Assembly: GCA_041660045.1 (NCBI GenBank)
Contig: JBAZXA010000003.1
Location: 310,001 to 374,000 of the forward strand
Reading direction: 5' to 3'
DNA: 64,000 nucleotides
Origin: WM-3-3 sp041660045
GTDB lineage: Bacteria > Pseudomonadota > Gammaproteobacteria > Methylococcales > Methylomonadaceae
In this document: piece after piece, positions 1 through 7,495 of the stretch
Position numbering within the stretch: position 1 is the stretch's first letter
Layout: the number at the start of each line of letters is the position of its first letter
Position numbers and translations under genes: made by a program
The notes under the pieces: generated by a model
What the model saw: only the letters and a program-made list of their open reading frames with translations
Database searches by the model: none
Told to the model about the DNA's origin: nothing

Positions 1-1
1 C

Positions 2-121
2 AAAAGCCAAATGGACTGGTTACAGCAACTCAGTGCCTATGGCCTAGTGAAACACGCAGAGCAGGATCAGACGCGTTTGCCCGTTAACCCCTCGAATCCG
101 AGCGTGTCAGAGGAAGGCTAG
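2..121 (+). CDS. 3' end of an unidentified upstream gene (partial)
   Basis: An open frame runs from the window edge to a TAG at 119-121 and encodes the last 39 residues of a protein (ending in PSNPSVSEEG). The next gene starts two bases later, so the two are almost certainly co-transcribed. The tail is too short and too low in conserved features to identify. By analogy with operons I recall, an AAA ATPase partner of the vWA-like protein downstream would be plausible, but nothing in the visible residues shows it. Confidence 0.5.
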   Translation, partial: KSQMDWLQQLSAYGLVKHAEQDQTRLPVNPSNPSVSEEG

Positions 122-123
122 GC

Positions 124-3100
124 ATGCGCCTAGGCAGCTCTTCAGCAGCGACAGGCCAAATTGGCAGAGCCGATCTGTTACGTCTACTGGCGACGGCACC
201 GCGCCCATGCTTGGTGCTGGATGATGATGGTGATAATCAATTCGCTTATCAAGAAAACAAGCCAATCGGTCAAAGTCAAACCGGAGGCAGGCAAGTTGAT
301 TGGGTGGCACCTAGCTCAGCTGAGCAAACCAGCAATTTCAAACTGCCGCTGCAAATGCCCTTCGTGCATATTGTGGCTGACCGCAATATGCGCGAGTTAC
401 CGAAGCAACAGCAAAACTCAACACAGACTGACATTATTTATGAACCCATCAGTGAAGAGGATGCCAAACCGCCTGCAGAATGTCGACTGATAAACTATCA
501 AGACTTGGTGCCCAAGGCTCGCCTATTGCCCACGCTAAAGCGCTATTTGTCCAGCAACCGCAGGGCAGGTCTGGACGTCTCCTTGTTGGTCAAACAAATT
601 GCCAAACAACAACTGCCACGGCATTTACCGCGCCGCCAACTCAAAAGCTGGCATCCGCAGTGGGTGGTGGTATTAGACTTTAGCAAACGGCTACAGCCTT
701 ACCGACAAGACATGCACCAATTAGCCGAAGAGCTGCTGCGGGCTTGCGGCCAAGCTGGTGTTTCGATAAGAATCATCAATCACGGGCCGTTACAGCATTG
801 GACCGACTGGGTAGTAGAACAACAAAGCAGAGGCCCTTTGCCCAGCAAAAATGCTTGGCGCATGCCAGTTGCTGATACGCCTATTCTATTGGTCAGTGAT
901 TTAGGTTTATTGGAAGGCTCCGAGTCCAACGTGCACCAAGCCTGGCAAACCTTTATCCGGCAGCTGAGTAACGCGCAAACCAAACCACTGGCATTGCTAC
1001 CGCTAGCTTCAGAGCAGCTCGATGTGGGGCTGCCCAACAGTTTGACGCTATTGCGCTGGAGTCCGGATGCCCGTATCCATCCGGAGCGCGCCTTGGGCAA
1101 GGGTCAAGCTGTTCCCGATGGCTTGGCCGATTTATTGGCGATGGCTGCTGTTACACGCCGAGTTGATCCACCATTATTACGGGAGATGCGCCGACTCAAC
1201 CCGAAATCACCGTTCAATGCTGGCCTTGAAGGGGCATTTTGGTGTCATGCCGATGTTGAAGCCGGGAGTGCAGCAAATATACGCCAACAGGCACAAGCCA
1301 AACATCTGGCGCATTATGCCCAACACTTGGTTGACGACCATATCAAACTAGAGCAACTGCGTTACTGTCACCATGCCCATTTGCGTGCCGTGCTAAACCA
1401 TGAAGAAACCTTGTTGTGGGGCGCGCATGTTAAACAAAACGGCACAAAACCCACGGCGGCAATTCAACAACGCCTTGCAAAGGCAGAAACATTCATGCAC
1501 CAATTGGCGGCCACCTTAACACAGCCGAACGGCTTGCAAAAGGGCGGAATCTGGTGGCACGTGGCACAGGACATCGTGCAACGTGCAGGCCACACAATGG
1601 GTGAACAATATTCGGATTTGCTGGCACCATTGGTGCTGGCGATTGCCGAAGTGCGCGGCACTTGGCTACAACTACCTGATTGGGTAGACCCTGCACACCT
1701 GGCAGGCGATGACACTAACGCTAGCCATTGCTGGCTAGTGCGTGACCCGGCAACAGGCAGTGTTGTGTTGCAGCCGACGCCACCTGCACAAAACCAAAGC
1801 GTTTTAACCGAAGCGTTGCCGATTGACCGAGGTGGTCTACGCATCCAAAGTGCAAATTCAAGAATGTTGCTCACTTTTCAGGACCTGCCTTACCGGGTAT
1901 GTGGATTACAGGATGAAGCCCTAATCAAACTCACCACCAGTCAGGAAACGCTCACGCTGGCCAGCGTAAAAAGACCGCGTGGGGCTATTGCTTGGGGTTA
2001 TGATAGCGCCCGCCCAGAACTTAGGGTAAAGTCGGCAGCGCTTTGCGGTCAATCATTTGAATGGAGCACCAGGCCTATCCCTATAGAGCCGACACTACAA
2101 ACGGTTTTGGCGGAAAACGGTCAATACCTATTGTTGGAGAATCCGCTTTCCAAACAAGCTGCCCCCTATGACATTAGCACTAGTAACCAGATTGGCGACA
2201 ATGTTGAAAACTTCACTACCCGCGTTAGTTTCGTTTTGGATGAATACGGAGTGCGAGCCAATTTGAATTTGATTCTCCCGGCAGGTGAGCTAATGCAAAG
2301 CATGCGTTGGATCGAAGCCGGCAAATTCATCATGGGTTCGCCGGACGTTGAGCCTGAGCGATTGGGTAAAGAAGGCCCATGTCACGAAGTCACTATCAGC
2401 CAAGGCTTTTGGCTGGCCGACACCGCCTGCACCCAGGCTTTATGGCAAGCGCTGATGGGCAATAATCCCAGTTTTTTTACAGACGCCCGCAACTTACCCG
2501 TGGAACAAATCACTTGGCATGCTGTACAAGAATTCTTACGCAAATTAGAAAAATCCCTGCCGGGTTGCCAACTTGATTTACCTAGCGAAGCCGAATGGGA
2601 ATACGCGTGTCGTGCAGGCAGCCACACGCCGTTCAGTTTTGGGGCTAACATTAACCCTCAGCAAGTCAACTATGATGGTGACATCCCCTACCCCGGAGGC
2701 GAGCAAGGTAAATACCTGGAAAAATCTGTCGCAGTAAAATCACTGCCTGCCAACCCTTGGGGGCTTTACGAAATGCATGGTAATGTCTGGGAATGGTGTA
2801 AGGACGGCAAACGGGCTTATAGCGGGCAAGCGCAGGTCGACCCGTTAGGGCAAGTACTTGGCGACGAGCCCCGCTCCGTTCGCGGCGGTTCTTGGTACGA
2901 CTACGCCAGGAGGGCGCGTTCGGCCTACCGCCTCGCCCACCAACCCGGAATTGCCATCTACGACCTGGGCTTTCGTTTTTGCCTGAGGTCCATCGAGTCC
3001 GGTCAGGTACCCGTTAGCCCGGCGGGATCGCCGGGCAAGGCGAGTGGAGCGAGCCAGGATGCGGATTTAAAAGGAGCCAAGACGAATGAGTACATATCCG

Positions 3101-3126
3101 ATGAACGCAAGTTCCCGATTTCCTAA
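124..3126 (+). CDS. vWA-like / FGE-sulfatase-fold fusion, probable DGR variable protein 1
   Basis: This 1000-residue protein has an N-terminal half containing a vWA-like stretch around residues 180-330 (VVVLDFSKR, then PILLVSDLGLL). It resembles the SAV_2336 N-terminal family, with the metal-site motif degenerate. The last ~275 residues are a formylglycine-generating-enzyme-like domain (GKFIMGS, LPSEAEWEYACRAG, GLYEMHGNVWEWC, VRGGSW...DLGFRFCL). The reactive cysteines of true FGE near the C-terminus are absent, so it is more likely a C-type-lectin-fold binding domain than an enzyme. Residues ~926-946 are hypervariable relative to the tandem copy downstream, and the change pattern fits DGR mutagenesis. 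No signal peptide is visible, so it is probably cytoplasmic. It starts two bases after the upstream stop, and its 3' end overlaps the next gene by 41 bases. Confidence 0.8.
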   Translation: MRLGSSSAATGQIGRADLLRLLATAPRPCLVLDDDGDNQFAYQENKPIGQSQTGGRQVDWVAPSSAEQTSNFKLPLQMPFVHIVADRNMRELPKQQQNSTQTDIIYEPISEEDAKPPAECRLINYQDLVPKARLLPTLKRYLSSNRRAGLDVSLLVKQIAKQQLPRHLPRRQLKSWHPQWVVVLDFSKRLQPYRQDMHQLAEELLRACGQAGVSIRIINHGPLQHWTDWVVEQQSRGPLPSKNAWRMPVADTPILLVSDLGLLEGSESNVHQAWQTFIRQLSNAQTKPLALLPLASEQLDVGLPNSLTLLRWSPDARIHPERALGKGQAVPDGLADLLAMAAVTRRVDPPLLREMRRLNPKSPFNAGLEGAFWCHADVEAGSAANIRQQAQAKHLAHYAQHLVDDHIKLEQLRYCHHAHLRAVLNHEETLLWGAHVKQNGTKPTAAIQQRLAKAETFMHQLAATLTQPNGLQKGGIWWHVAQDIVQRAGHTMGEQYSDLLAPLVLAIAEVRGTWLQLPDWVDPAHLAGDDTNASHCWLVRDPATGSVVLQPTPPAQNQSVLTEALPIDRGGLRIQSANSRMLLTFQDLPYRVCGLQDEALIKLTTSQETLTLASVKRPRGAIAWGYDSARPELRVKSAALCGQSFEWSTRPIPIEPTLQTVLAENGQYLLLENPLSKQAAPYDISTSNQIGDNVENFTTRVSFVLDEYGVRANLNLILPAGELMQSMRWIEAGKFIMGSPDVEPERLGKEGPCHEVTISQGFWLADTACTQALWQALMGNNPSFFTDARNLPVEQITWHAVQEFLRKLEKSLPGCQLDLPSEAEWEYACRAGSHTPFSFGANINPQQVNYDGDIPYPGGEQGKYLEKSVAVKSLPANPWGLYEMHGNVWEWCKDGKRAYSGQAQVDPLGQVLGDEPRSVRGGSWYDYARRARSAYRLAHQPGIAIYDLGFRFCLRSIESGQVPVSPAGSPGKASGASQDADLKGAKTNEYISDERKFPIS
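2900..2960 (+). other. DGR variable region (VR) of target gene 1
   Basis: Compared with 3828-3888, 14 of 61 bases differ, touching 10 codons, all nonsynonymous (for example GAC/GGC, CTC/GAC, CAC/TTC, GGA/AGC, ATC/AGC, TAC/TTC). The flanks (2871-2899 and 2961-3013) are identical. Most changed sites are first or second codon positions compatible with an AAY codon in a template repeat, as expected of adenine-directed DGR mutagenesis. The invariant 3' flank (CTGGGCTTTCG then a T-run) sits where the initiation-of-mutagenic-homing element belongs. Confidence 0.8.
3017..3036 (+). repeat. 8-bp stem / 4-nt loop hairpin downstream of VR1
   Basis: A perfect inverted repeat GCCCGGCG-GGAT-CGCCGGGC lies 56 bases after the last variable base. 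DGR targets such as the Bordetella phage mtd gene carry a GC-rich hairpin with an 8-bp stem and 4-nt loop just after the VR, needed for efficient retrohoming. It is inside the coding sequence (AGSPGKA), with no T-run, so it is not a terminator. Confidence 0.75.
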
Positions 3127-3997
3127 CCCATTCCCGCCGTTTTTTGCTTGTGCTTGGGGCGATGATGAGTTTGGGCTTTGGGCTGAGTTTAGGCTTGATA
3201 TAGCGGGCGGTGAGCAGGTGGTGCAAAACTGCCGTTGGATCGAACCGGGCAAATTCATCATGGGTTCGCCGGACGTTGAGCCTGAGCGATTGGGTAAAGA
3301 AGGCCCATGTCACGAAGTCACTATCAGCCAAGGCTTTTGGCTGGCCGACACCGCCTGCACCCAGGCTTTATGGCAAGCGCTGATGGGCAATAATCCCAGT
3401 TATTTTACAGATGCCCGCAACTTACCCGTGGAACACATCACTTGGCATGCTGTACAAGAATTCTTACGCAAATTAGAAAAATCCCTGCCGGGTTGCCAAC
3501 TTGATTTACCTAGCGAAGCCGAATGGGAATACGCGTGTCGCGCAGGCAGCCACACGCCGTTCAGTTTCGGGGCTAACATTAACCCTCAGCAAGTCAACTA
3601 TAATGGTGACTACCCCTACCCTGGAGGCGAGCAAGGTGAATACCGGGAAAAAACCGTCGCAGTAAAATCACTGCCTGCCAACCCTTGGGGGCTTTACGAA
3701 ATGCACGGTAATGTTTGGGAATGGTGTAAGGGCGGCGAACGGGCTTATAGCGGGCAAGCGCAAGTCGACCCGTTGGGGCAAGTAACCGGTGACGAGGCCC
3801 GCTCCGTTCGCGGCGGTTCTTGGTACGGCTACGCCGGGAGGACGCGTTCGGCCTACCGCGACGCCTTCCCTCCCAGCCTTGCCAGCTTCGACCTGGGCTT
3901 TCGTTTTTGCCTGAGGTCCATCGAGTCCGGTCAGGTACCCGCTAGCCCGGCGGGATCGCCGGGCAAGGCGAGCGGAGCGAGCCAAAGCCAACTTTAA
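3086..3997 (+). CDS. FGE-sulfatase-fold protein, probable DGR variable protein 2
   Basis: A 303-residue protein: a short unique leader of ~50 residues, then an FGE-sulfatase-like domain nearly identical to the C-terminus of the preceding gene. The conserved FGE landmarks are present but the catalytic cysteine pair is not, suggesting a ligand-binding C-type-lectin fold. Residues ~248-268 are the variable stretch. The ATG at 3086 follows an AGGAG ribosome site and overlaps the end of the upstream gene, indicating translational coupling. It may be a stand-alone, separately diversified partner of the larger fusion protein. Confidence 0.8.
   Translation: MSTYPMNASSRFPNPFPPFFACAWGDDEFGLWAEFRLDIAGGEQVVQNCRWIEPGKFIMGSPDVEPERLGKEGPCHEVTISQGFWLADTACTQALWQALMGNNPSYFTDARNLPVEHITWHAVQEFLRKLEKSLPGCQLDLPSEAEWEYACRAGSHTPFSFGANINPQQVNYNGDYPYPGGEQGEYREKTVAVKSLPANPWGLYEMHGNVWEWCKGGERAYSGQAQVDPLGQVTGDEARSVRGGSWYGYAGRTRSAYRDAFPPSLASFDLGFRFCLRSIESGQVPASPAGSPGKASGASQSQL
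3828..3888 (+). other. DGR variable region (VR) of target gene 2
   Basis: Counterpart of 2900-2960, with 14 substitutions clustered in 61 bases, all altering residues (G, G, T, D, F, P, S, L, S, F versus D, R, A, L, H, Q, G, I, I, Y in copy 1). The flanks are identical. The two copies have evidently been mutated independently from one template. Confidence 0.8.
3945..3964 (+). repeat. 8-bp stem / 4-nt loop hairpin downstream of VR2
   Basis: The same perfect GCCCGGCG-GGAT-CGCCGGGC inverted repeat as in copy 1, at the same distance from the VR. It is intact in both copies although bases just around it differ (T/C at 3014/3942). Confidence 0.75.
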
Positions 3998-4268
3998 GTT
4001 AAATTGATGCGCGCGCAATAATTTAAGGCAGTCCGCCAAATATGAGCCATTCTGGTTCTGAACTAGCAAAAGCCACAAGTTTAGGACTTATCATCAAGCA
4101 TCGACAGCCCCGCGGAAGGTCTGCTTAGCTCCCAATCCCTGTTACGGCTATCGAAAACATCTAATTCCGCTCAAGGCCAAAAGCACCAAATCGCATGAAT
4201 TAGTGAAAGGCCGCTTTTAGGGGCCTCACTTGCGTCTAGTATGAAACTTTATTCCCTCCCCCGCCAGC
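3998..4268. other. Intergenic region between DGR targets and yggT
   Basis: No gene is seen. I looked for a DGR template repeat (an adenine-rich version of 2881-2990) and an accessory gene and found neither. An imperfect inverted repeat (GTGAAAGGCC / GGCCTCAC, 4203-4230) could end transcription of the target genes, but it has no T-run. Confidence 0.6.
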
Positions 4269-4844
4269 TTAACCAATTAAGCTGGCCAATTCATGCAAGG
4301 GCGGCAAAATAATCATTTTGGCCAATTGTAGAAATAACAGTGCGAGTACGGGCGATAAATCTAAGCCACCTAAATCGGGGACAAAGCGGCGGCATAAATT
4401 CAGCAAGGGTGCGGTTATACTGTACAGGATAGATGCGCCTGCCGAAAACGAGCCGGGGTTAAACCAGCTTAATATGGCTTGGCCGATGACCGAGAAAATA
4501 TAAATATTGATTAATAAGGTAATAAGTTGGGTTAAGGCTAAAATCGCCAACGCGCCTACACCAATGCTGACACCTTTTAACAGTAAAACCGAAAAGTCGG
4601 CCAACATTTGTAAGGCAACTACCAGCACAATGGAAGAGGTGTCAATTTTGCCGATAGGGGGGATAAAACGCCGCAATATGCGTAGCGGTGGGTGGGTAAT
4701 TTTAACCAAAAATTGCGAGATGGGGTTGTAATAATCCGCGCCACACCATTGCAACATAAAGCGTAACACGATAGCGAGGATATACAGCGAAAAGATAGAG
4801 TCGATAATTAAGATTATCGGGTCTATGACATAGTTATAACCCAT
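4269..4844 (-). CDS. yggT: YggT family integral membrane protein
   Basis: A 191-residue hydrophobic protein with two tandem YGGT modules, each with the loop motif (FLVKITHPPLRILRRFIPP near residue 45; YSITAPLLNLCRRFVP near 141) and two membrane segments. YggT proteins are inner-membrane proteins implicated in osmotic tolerance and cell-shape processes, without a defined reaction. The start overlaps the stop of proC (ATGA type), the usual proC-yggT pairing. Confidence 0.9.
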   Translation of the reverse strand: MGYNYVIDPIILIIDSIFSLYILAIVLRFMLQWCGADYYNPISQFLVKITHPPLRILRRFIPPIGKIDTSSIVLVVALQMLADFSVLLLKGVSIGVGALAILALTQLITLLINIYIFSVIGQAILSWFNPGSFSAGASILYSITAPLLNLCRRFVPDLGGLDLSPVLALLFLQLAKMIILPPLHELASLIG

Positions 4845-5671
4845 CAGTTGTTCTCCGTAGATTTAGATAATTCAATCGAGCGGTCTCGTGCCGCCTGTAA
4901 TGCCTTGGCCACTAAGCCGGTAAAGTCACCTTGTTTAAACACGGCTAAGGCTTGTTCTGTAGTGCCACCTGGCGAAGTGACTCGGGTCCGCAGCTGTTCC
5001 GGTGATTCGGTGGATTCCAGCGCTATTTTAGCGGCTCCTAAAGCTGTTTGCTGCACCAATAAACGCGCCACTTGTTCACTTAAACCCAGCTCTATAGCTA
5101 CTTTTTCCATGGCTTCCATCAATAGAAAAAAATAAGCCGGACCGCTGCCGGAAACTGCGGTAACAGCGTCTAAATCGCCTTCATCGCTTACCCATAGCGA
5201 TATGCCGACAGCGCGCATAATATTTTCGGCCAGATCATGCTGTTTAGCGTTAACCTGGGCATTGGCATGTAAAGCGGTCGCCCCGGTTTGCACCAAGGCA
5301 GGGGTGTTGGGCATACAGCGTACGATGGCAATGTCTAGCCCTAACCAAGCCGATAAGCTGGTTTGGCTGATACCTGCGGCTATGGATACGACCAGTGGCT
5401 TTTGCTGCTGTATTAGGCTAGCTAAACTTTGTGCAACTGCTTTTAAGGTTTGTGGCTTAACGGCTAACACAACCACGTCGACGGCATTAACCAAAGCCGT
5501 GTTATCAGCAATGGCGTGTACGCCAAAGGTATTGGCTAACGCCGTTAAGGTATCTGGGTTAACATCGGATACCCAAATTTGTTCCGCGGCATGGCCGCTG
5601 CTTATCAAGCCGCTGATTAAGCTGGAAGCCATGTTGCCGCCGCCGATAAAGCCAATTTTTTCTGTTTTCAT
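4844..5671 (-). CDS. proC: Pyrroline-5-carboxylate reductase
   Basis: A 275-residue protein catalysing the last step of proline synthesis, NAD(P)H-dependent reduction of 1-pyrroline-5-carboxylate. The N-terminal Rossmann motif IGFIGGGNMASSLISGL and the C-terminal dimerisation signature (TSPGGTTEQALAVF) are clear, as is the CMPNTPALVQTGATAL stretch. Length is standard. It forms a two-gene operon with yggT. Confidence 0.95.
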   Translation of the reverse strand: MKTEKIGFIGGGNMASSLISGLISSGHAAEQIWVSDVNPDTLTALANTFGVHAIADNTALVNAVDVVVLAVKPQTLKAVAQSLASLIQQQKPLVVSIAAGISQTSLSAWLGLDIAIVRCMPNTPALVQTGATALHANAQVNAKQHDLAENIMRAVGISLWVSDEGDLDAVTAVSGSGPAYFFLLMEAMEKVAIELGLSEQVARLLVQQTALGAAKIALESTESPEQLRTRVTSPGGTTEQALAVFKQGDFTGLVAKALQAARDRSIELSKSTENN

Positions 5672-5771
5672 TATTTTTCCCGTAGCTTTGTTATTTTAAC
5701 CTAAATGGAGCCAGTGCAAGAAATCACAAGATTTTACGTTAAAATAGCCCATAGTCACATTGCTTAAGCTT

Positions 5772-6764
5772 ATGATAGAAACGCTTTATATTGAAGACAA
5801 TATTCACCAACATCCGCGCGTGCAAAGCATCATTAATCGCTTTCCTAAGGCTAGGATAATTACCTGTAGCCGCTATAGCGAGGTATTTAATGCCAAAGCC
5901 CAAAATTTTCGGCTACAAAAACAAAAGCCTGCCTTAATTTTGGCCGAAAAATATAAAAATTTTGTTTTGGAAACGCCTGCCGGTTATGGCATAGGGGCCA
6001 GCCGGAATTATTATTTTTCGCACATGCTAAATTGTTTATACGATTGCCGGTATTGTTTTTTACAAGGCATGTACGCCTCGGCAAATTATGTGCTGTTTGT
6101 TAATTATGAAGGCTTTCAACAGGCGATTAAGGAGCTTTGCGAAAATACGCCACAAGAAGCCAACCATTTTTTTTCGGGTTACGATTGCGACAGCTTGGCT
6201 TTAGAGCCGGTCTCTGGTTTTGCGGAAGCTTTTTTAGACTTTTTTGCCGGTATTCCCAATGCGTGGTTGGAACTGCGTACTAAAAGCACTCAAATTAGAA
6301 GCTTGCTGGCCCGCCCTGTTCTACCCCAATGCATAGTGGCGTTTAGCCTAAGCCCTGAGGCCATTGCCAATAAAGTGGAAGACAAAGCGCCTAGCTTGCA
6401 GCGCCGGCTAGAGGCTATGCTTAAACTGCAAGCGCAGGGTTGGCAGGTGGGGTTACGCTTTGACCCAATTATTTACCAAACCGATTATCAGCCATTGTAC
6501 CGGGCTTTTTTTGCCCAAGTGTTTGCTAAGCTTAATTTAGAGCGGCTGCATTCGGTTAGTTTGGGTAGTTTTCGTTTGCCAGAAGCTTATTTTAAAAAAA
6601 TGCATAAGTTATATCCAGACGCGCGGTTATTGGCCGGGCCGTTAACGCAGCACCAAGGCATGGTGTCCTATCAGCGGGATTTAGAACAAGAGCTGTTAGC
6701 TTTTTGCACGGAGCAAATCCTAAATTACTTACCTAAAGCTAAGTTTTTCCCATGTCTTGCATAA
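5772..6764 (+). CDS. SPL-family radical SAM protein (spore photoproduct lyase-like)
   Basis: A ~330-residue radical SAM protein with the cluster motif CLYDCRYC near residue 90 and flanks typical of the SPL family. Spore photoproduct lyase repairs a thymine lesion in Bacillus spores; homologues in non-sporulating proteobacteria have no proven substrate, so a DNA-repair role is only inferred. An upstream in-frame TTG at 5760 is possible, but the ATG at 5772 (MIETLYIED) fits the family start. The 3' end overlaps the following SDR gene by 13 bases. Confidence 0.8.
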   Translation: MIETLYIEDNIHQHPRVQSIINRFPKARIITCSRYSEVFNAKAQNFRLQKQKPALILAEKYKNFVLETPAGYGIGASRNYYFSHMLNCLYDCRYCFLQGMYASANYVLFVNYEGFQQAIKELCENTPQEANHFFSGYDCDSLALEPVSGFAEAFLDFFAGIPNAWLELRTKSTQIRSLLARPVLPQCIVAFSLSPEAIANKVEDKAPSLQRRLEAMLKLQAQGWQVGLRFDPIIYQTDYQPLYRAFFAQVFAKLNLERLHSVSLGSFRLPEAYFKKMHKLYPDARLLAGPLTQHQGMVSYQRDLEQELLAFCTEQILNYLPKAKFFPCLA

Positions 6765-7474
6765 AAAGAACCGCCTTAATCACAGGTGCCAGTTCCGGCA
6801 TAGGCCGCGCTATTGCTAGGCTATTGCTGCAACAAGGCCATCAAGTTATTGGTTTGTCACGTGATATTAGCCAATTTGTTAAGCCCATGCCGGGTTTTAC
6901 GGCAATACAGGTTGAACTAGGCAATTTAACCACCTTACCTGCGCAGCTTGAGGCCATCAAAAAAAATTTCCCTGCGCTGGACACGTTGATATTAGCAGCT
7001 GGATATGGTCAATTTGGCATGCTAGAACAGTTTTCGTATGGCCAGATAGAGTTATTATTCAGCGTTAACTTTACCAGCCAGGCGTTTATAGCGCGTGCTT
7101 TGTTGCCATTGCTTAAGCGTAACAGCCATAGTGATGTAATTTTTATGGGTTCCGAAGCGGCCCTTAAAGGTAGCCGTAAAGGGGCTATTTATTGCGCCAG
7201 TAAATTTGCCATCCGTGGTTTTGCCCAAGCGTTAAGGGAAGAGTGCAGTAAAAGTGGGGTTAGAGTTTGCTTAATTAACCCCGGTATGGTGAAAACAGAG
7301 TTTTTTGAGCAATTAGATTTTGCCCCAGGCGAGGACCCTAGCAATTTTTTGTTACCTGAAGAGGTTGCCCAAGCCATCGATTATGTACTTAAGTCCAGCC
7401 CGTCGATGACTATCGACGAGCTAAACTTAAACCCCTTGAATAAAGTAATTCGCTTTAAAAAACCTGAGCCTTAG
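6752..7474 (+). CDS. Short-chain dehydrogenase/reductase (SDR)
   Basis: A 240-residue classical SDR with the cofactor motif TGASSGIG near the N-terminus and the active-site YCASK near residue 148, followed by the INPGMVKTEF loop. It is a single-domain NAD(P)-dependent oxidoreductase; the substrate cannot be deduced. Overlap with the SPL-family gene indicates translational coupling. Confidence 0.88.
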   Translation: MSCIKRTALITGASSGIGRAIARLLLQQGHQVIGLSRDISQFVKPMPGFTAIQVELGNLTTLPAQLEAIKKNFPALDTLILAAGYGQFGMLEQFSYGQIELLFSVNFTSQAFIARALLPLLKRNSHSDVIFMGSEAALKGSRKGAIYCASKFAIRGFAQALREECSKSGVRVCLINPGMVKTEFFEQLDFAPGEDPSNFLLPEEVAQAIDYVLKSSPSMTIDELNLNPLNKVIRFKKPEP

Positions 7475-7495
7475 TCTGCAGGCCAGTAACCCCGC

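Larger units (their letters stand above)
2305..3056 (+). repeat. Tandem duplication unit 1 (FGE-like domain)
   Basis: This ~752-bp segment is repeated at 3233-3984, a constant offset of 928 bases. The copies are almost identical at the DNA level apart from a few scattered changes, a modest cluster around 2675-2870 and a dense cluster at 2900-2960. Copy 1 is the 3' end of the 1000-residue gene; copy 2 forms nearly all of the following gene. The duplication gave the locus two variable C-type-lectin-fold domains. Confidence 0.9.

Noticed and set aside
1464..1874. 136-codon minus-strand frame
   Set aside because: Shadow of the long plus-strand gene; no family features.
3668..4078. 136-codon minus-strand frame
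   Set aside because: Antisense to the second DGR target; composition reflects the opposite strand and there is no ribosome site.
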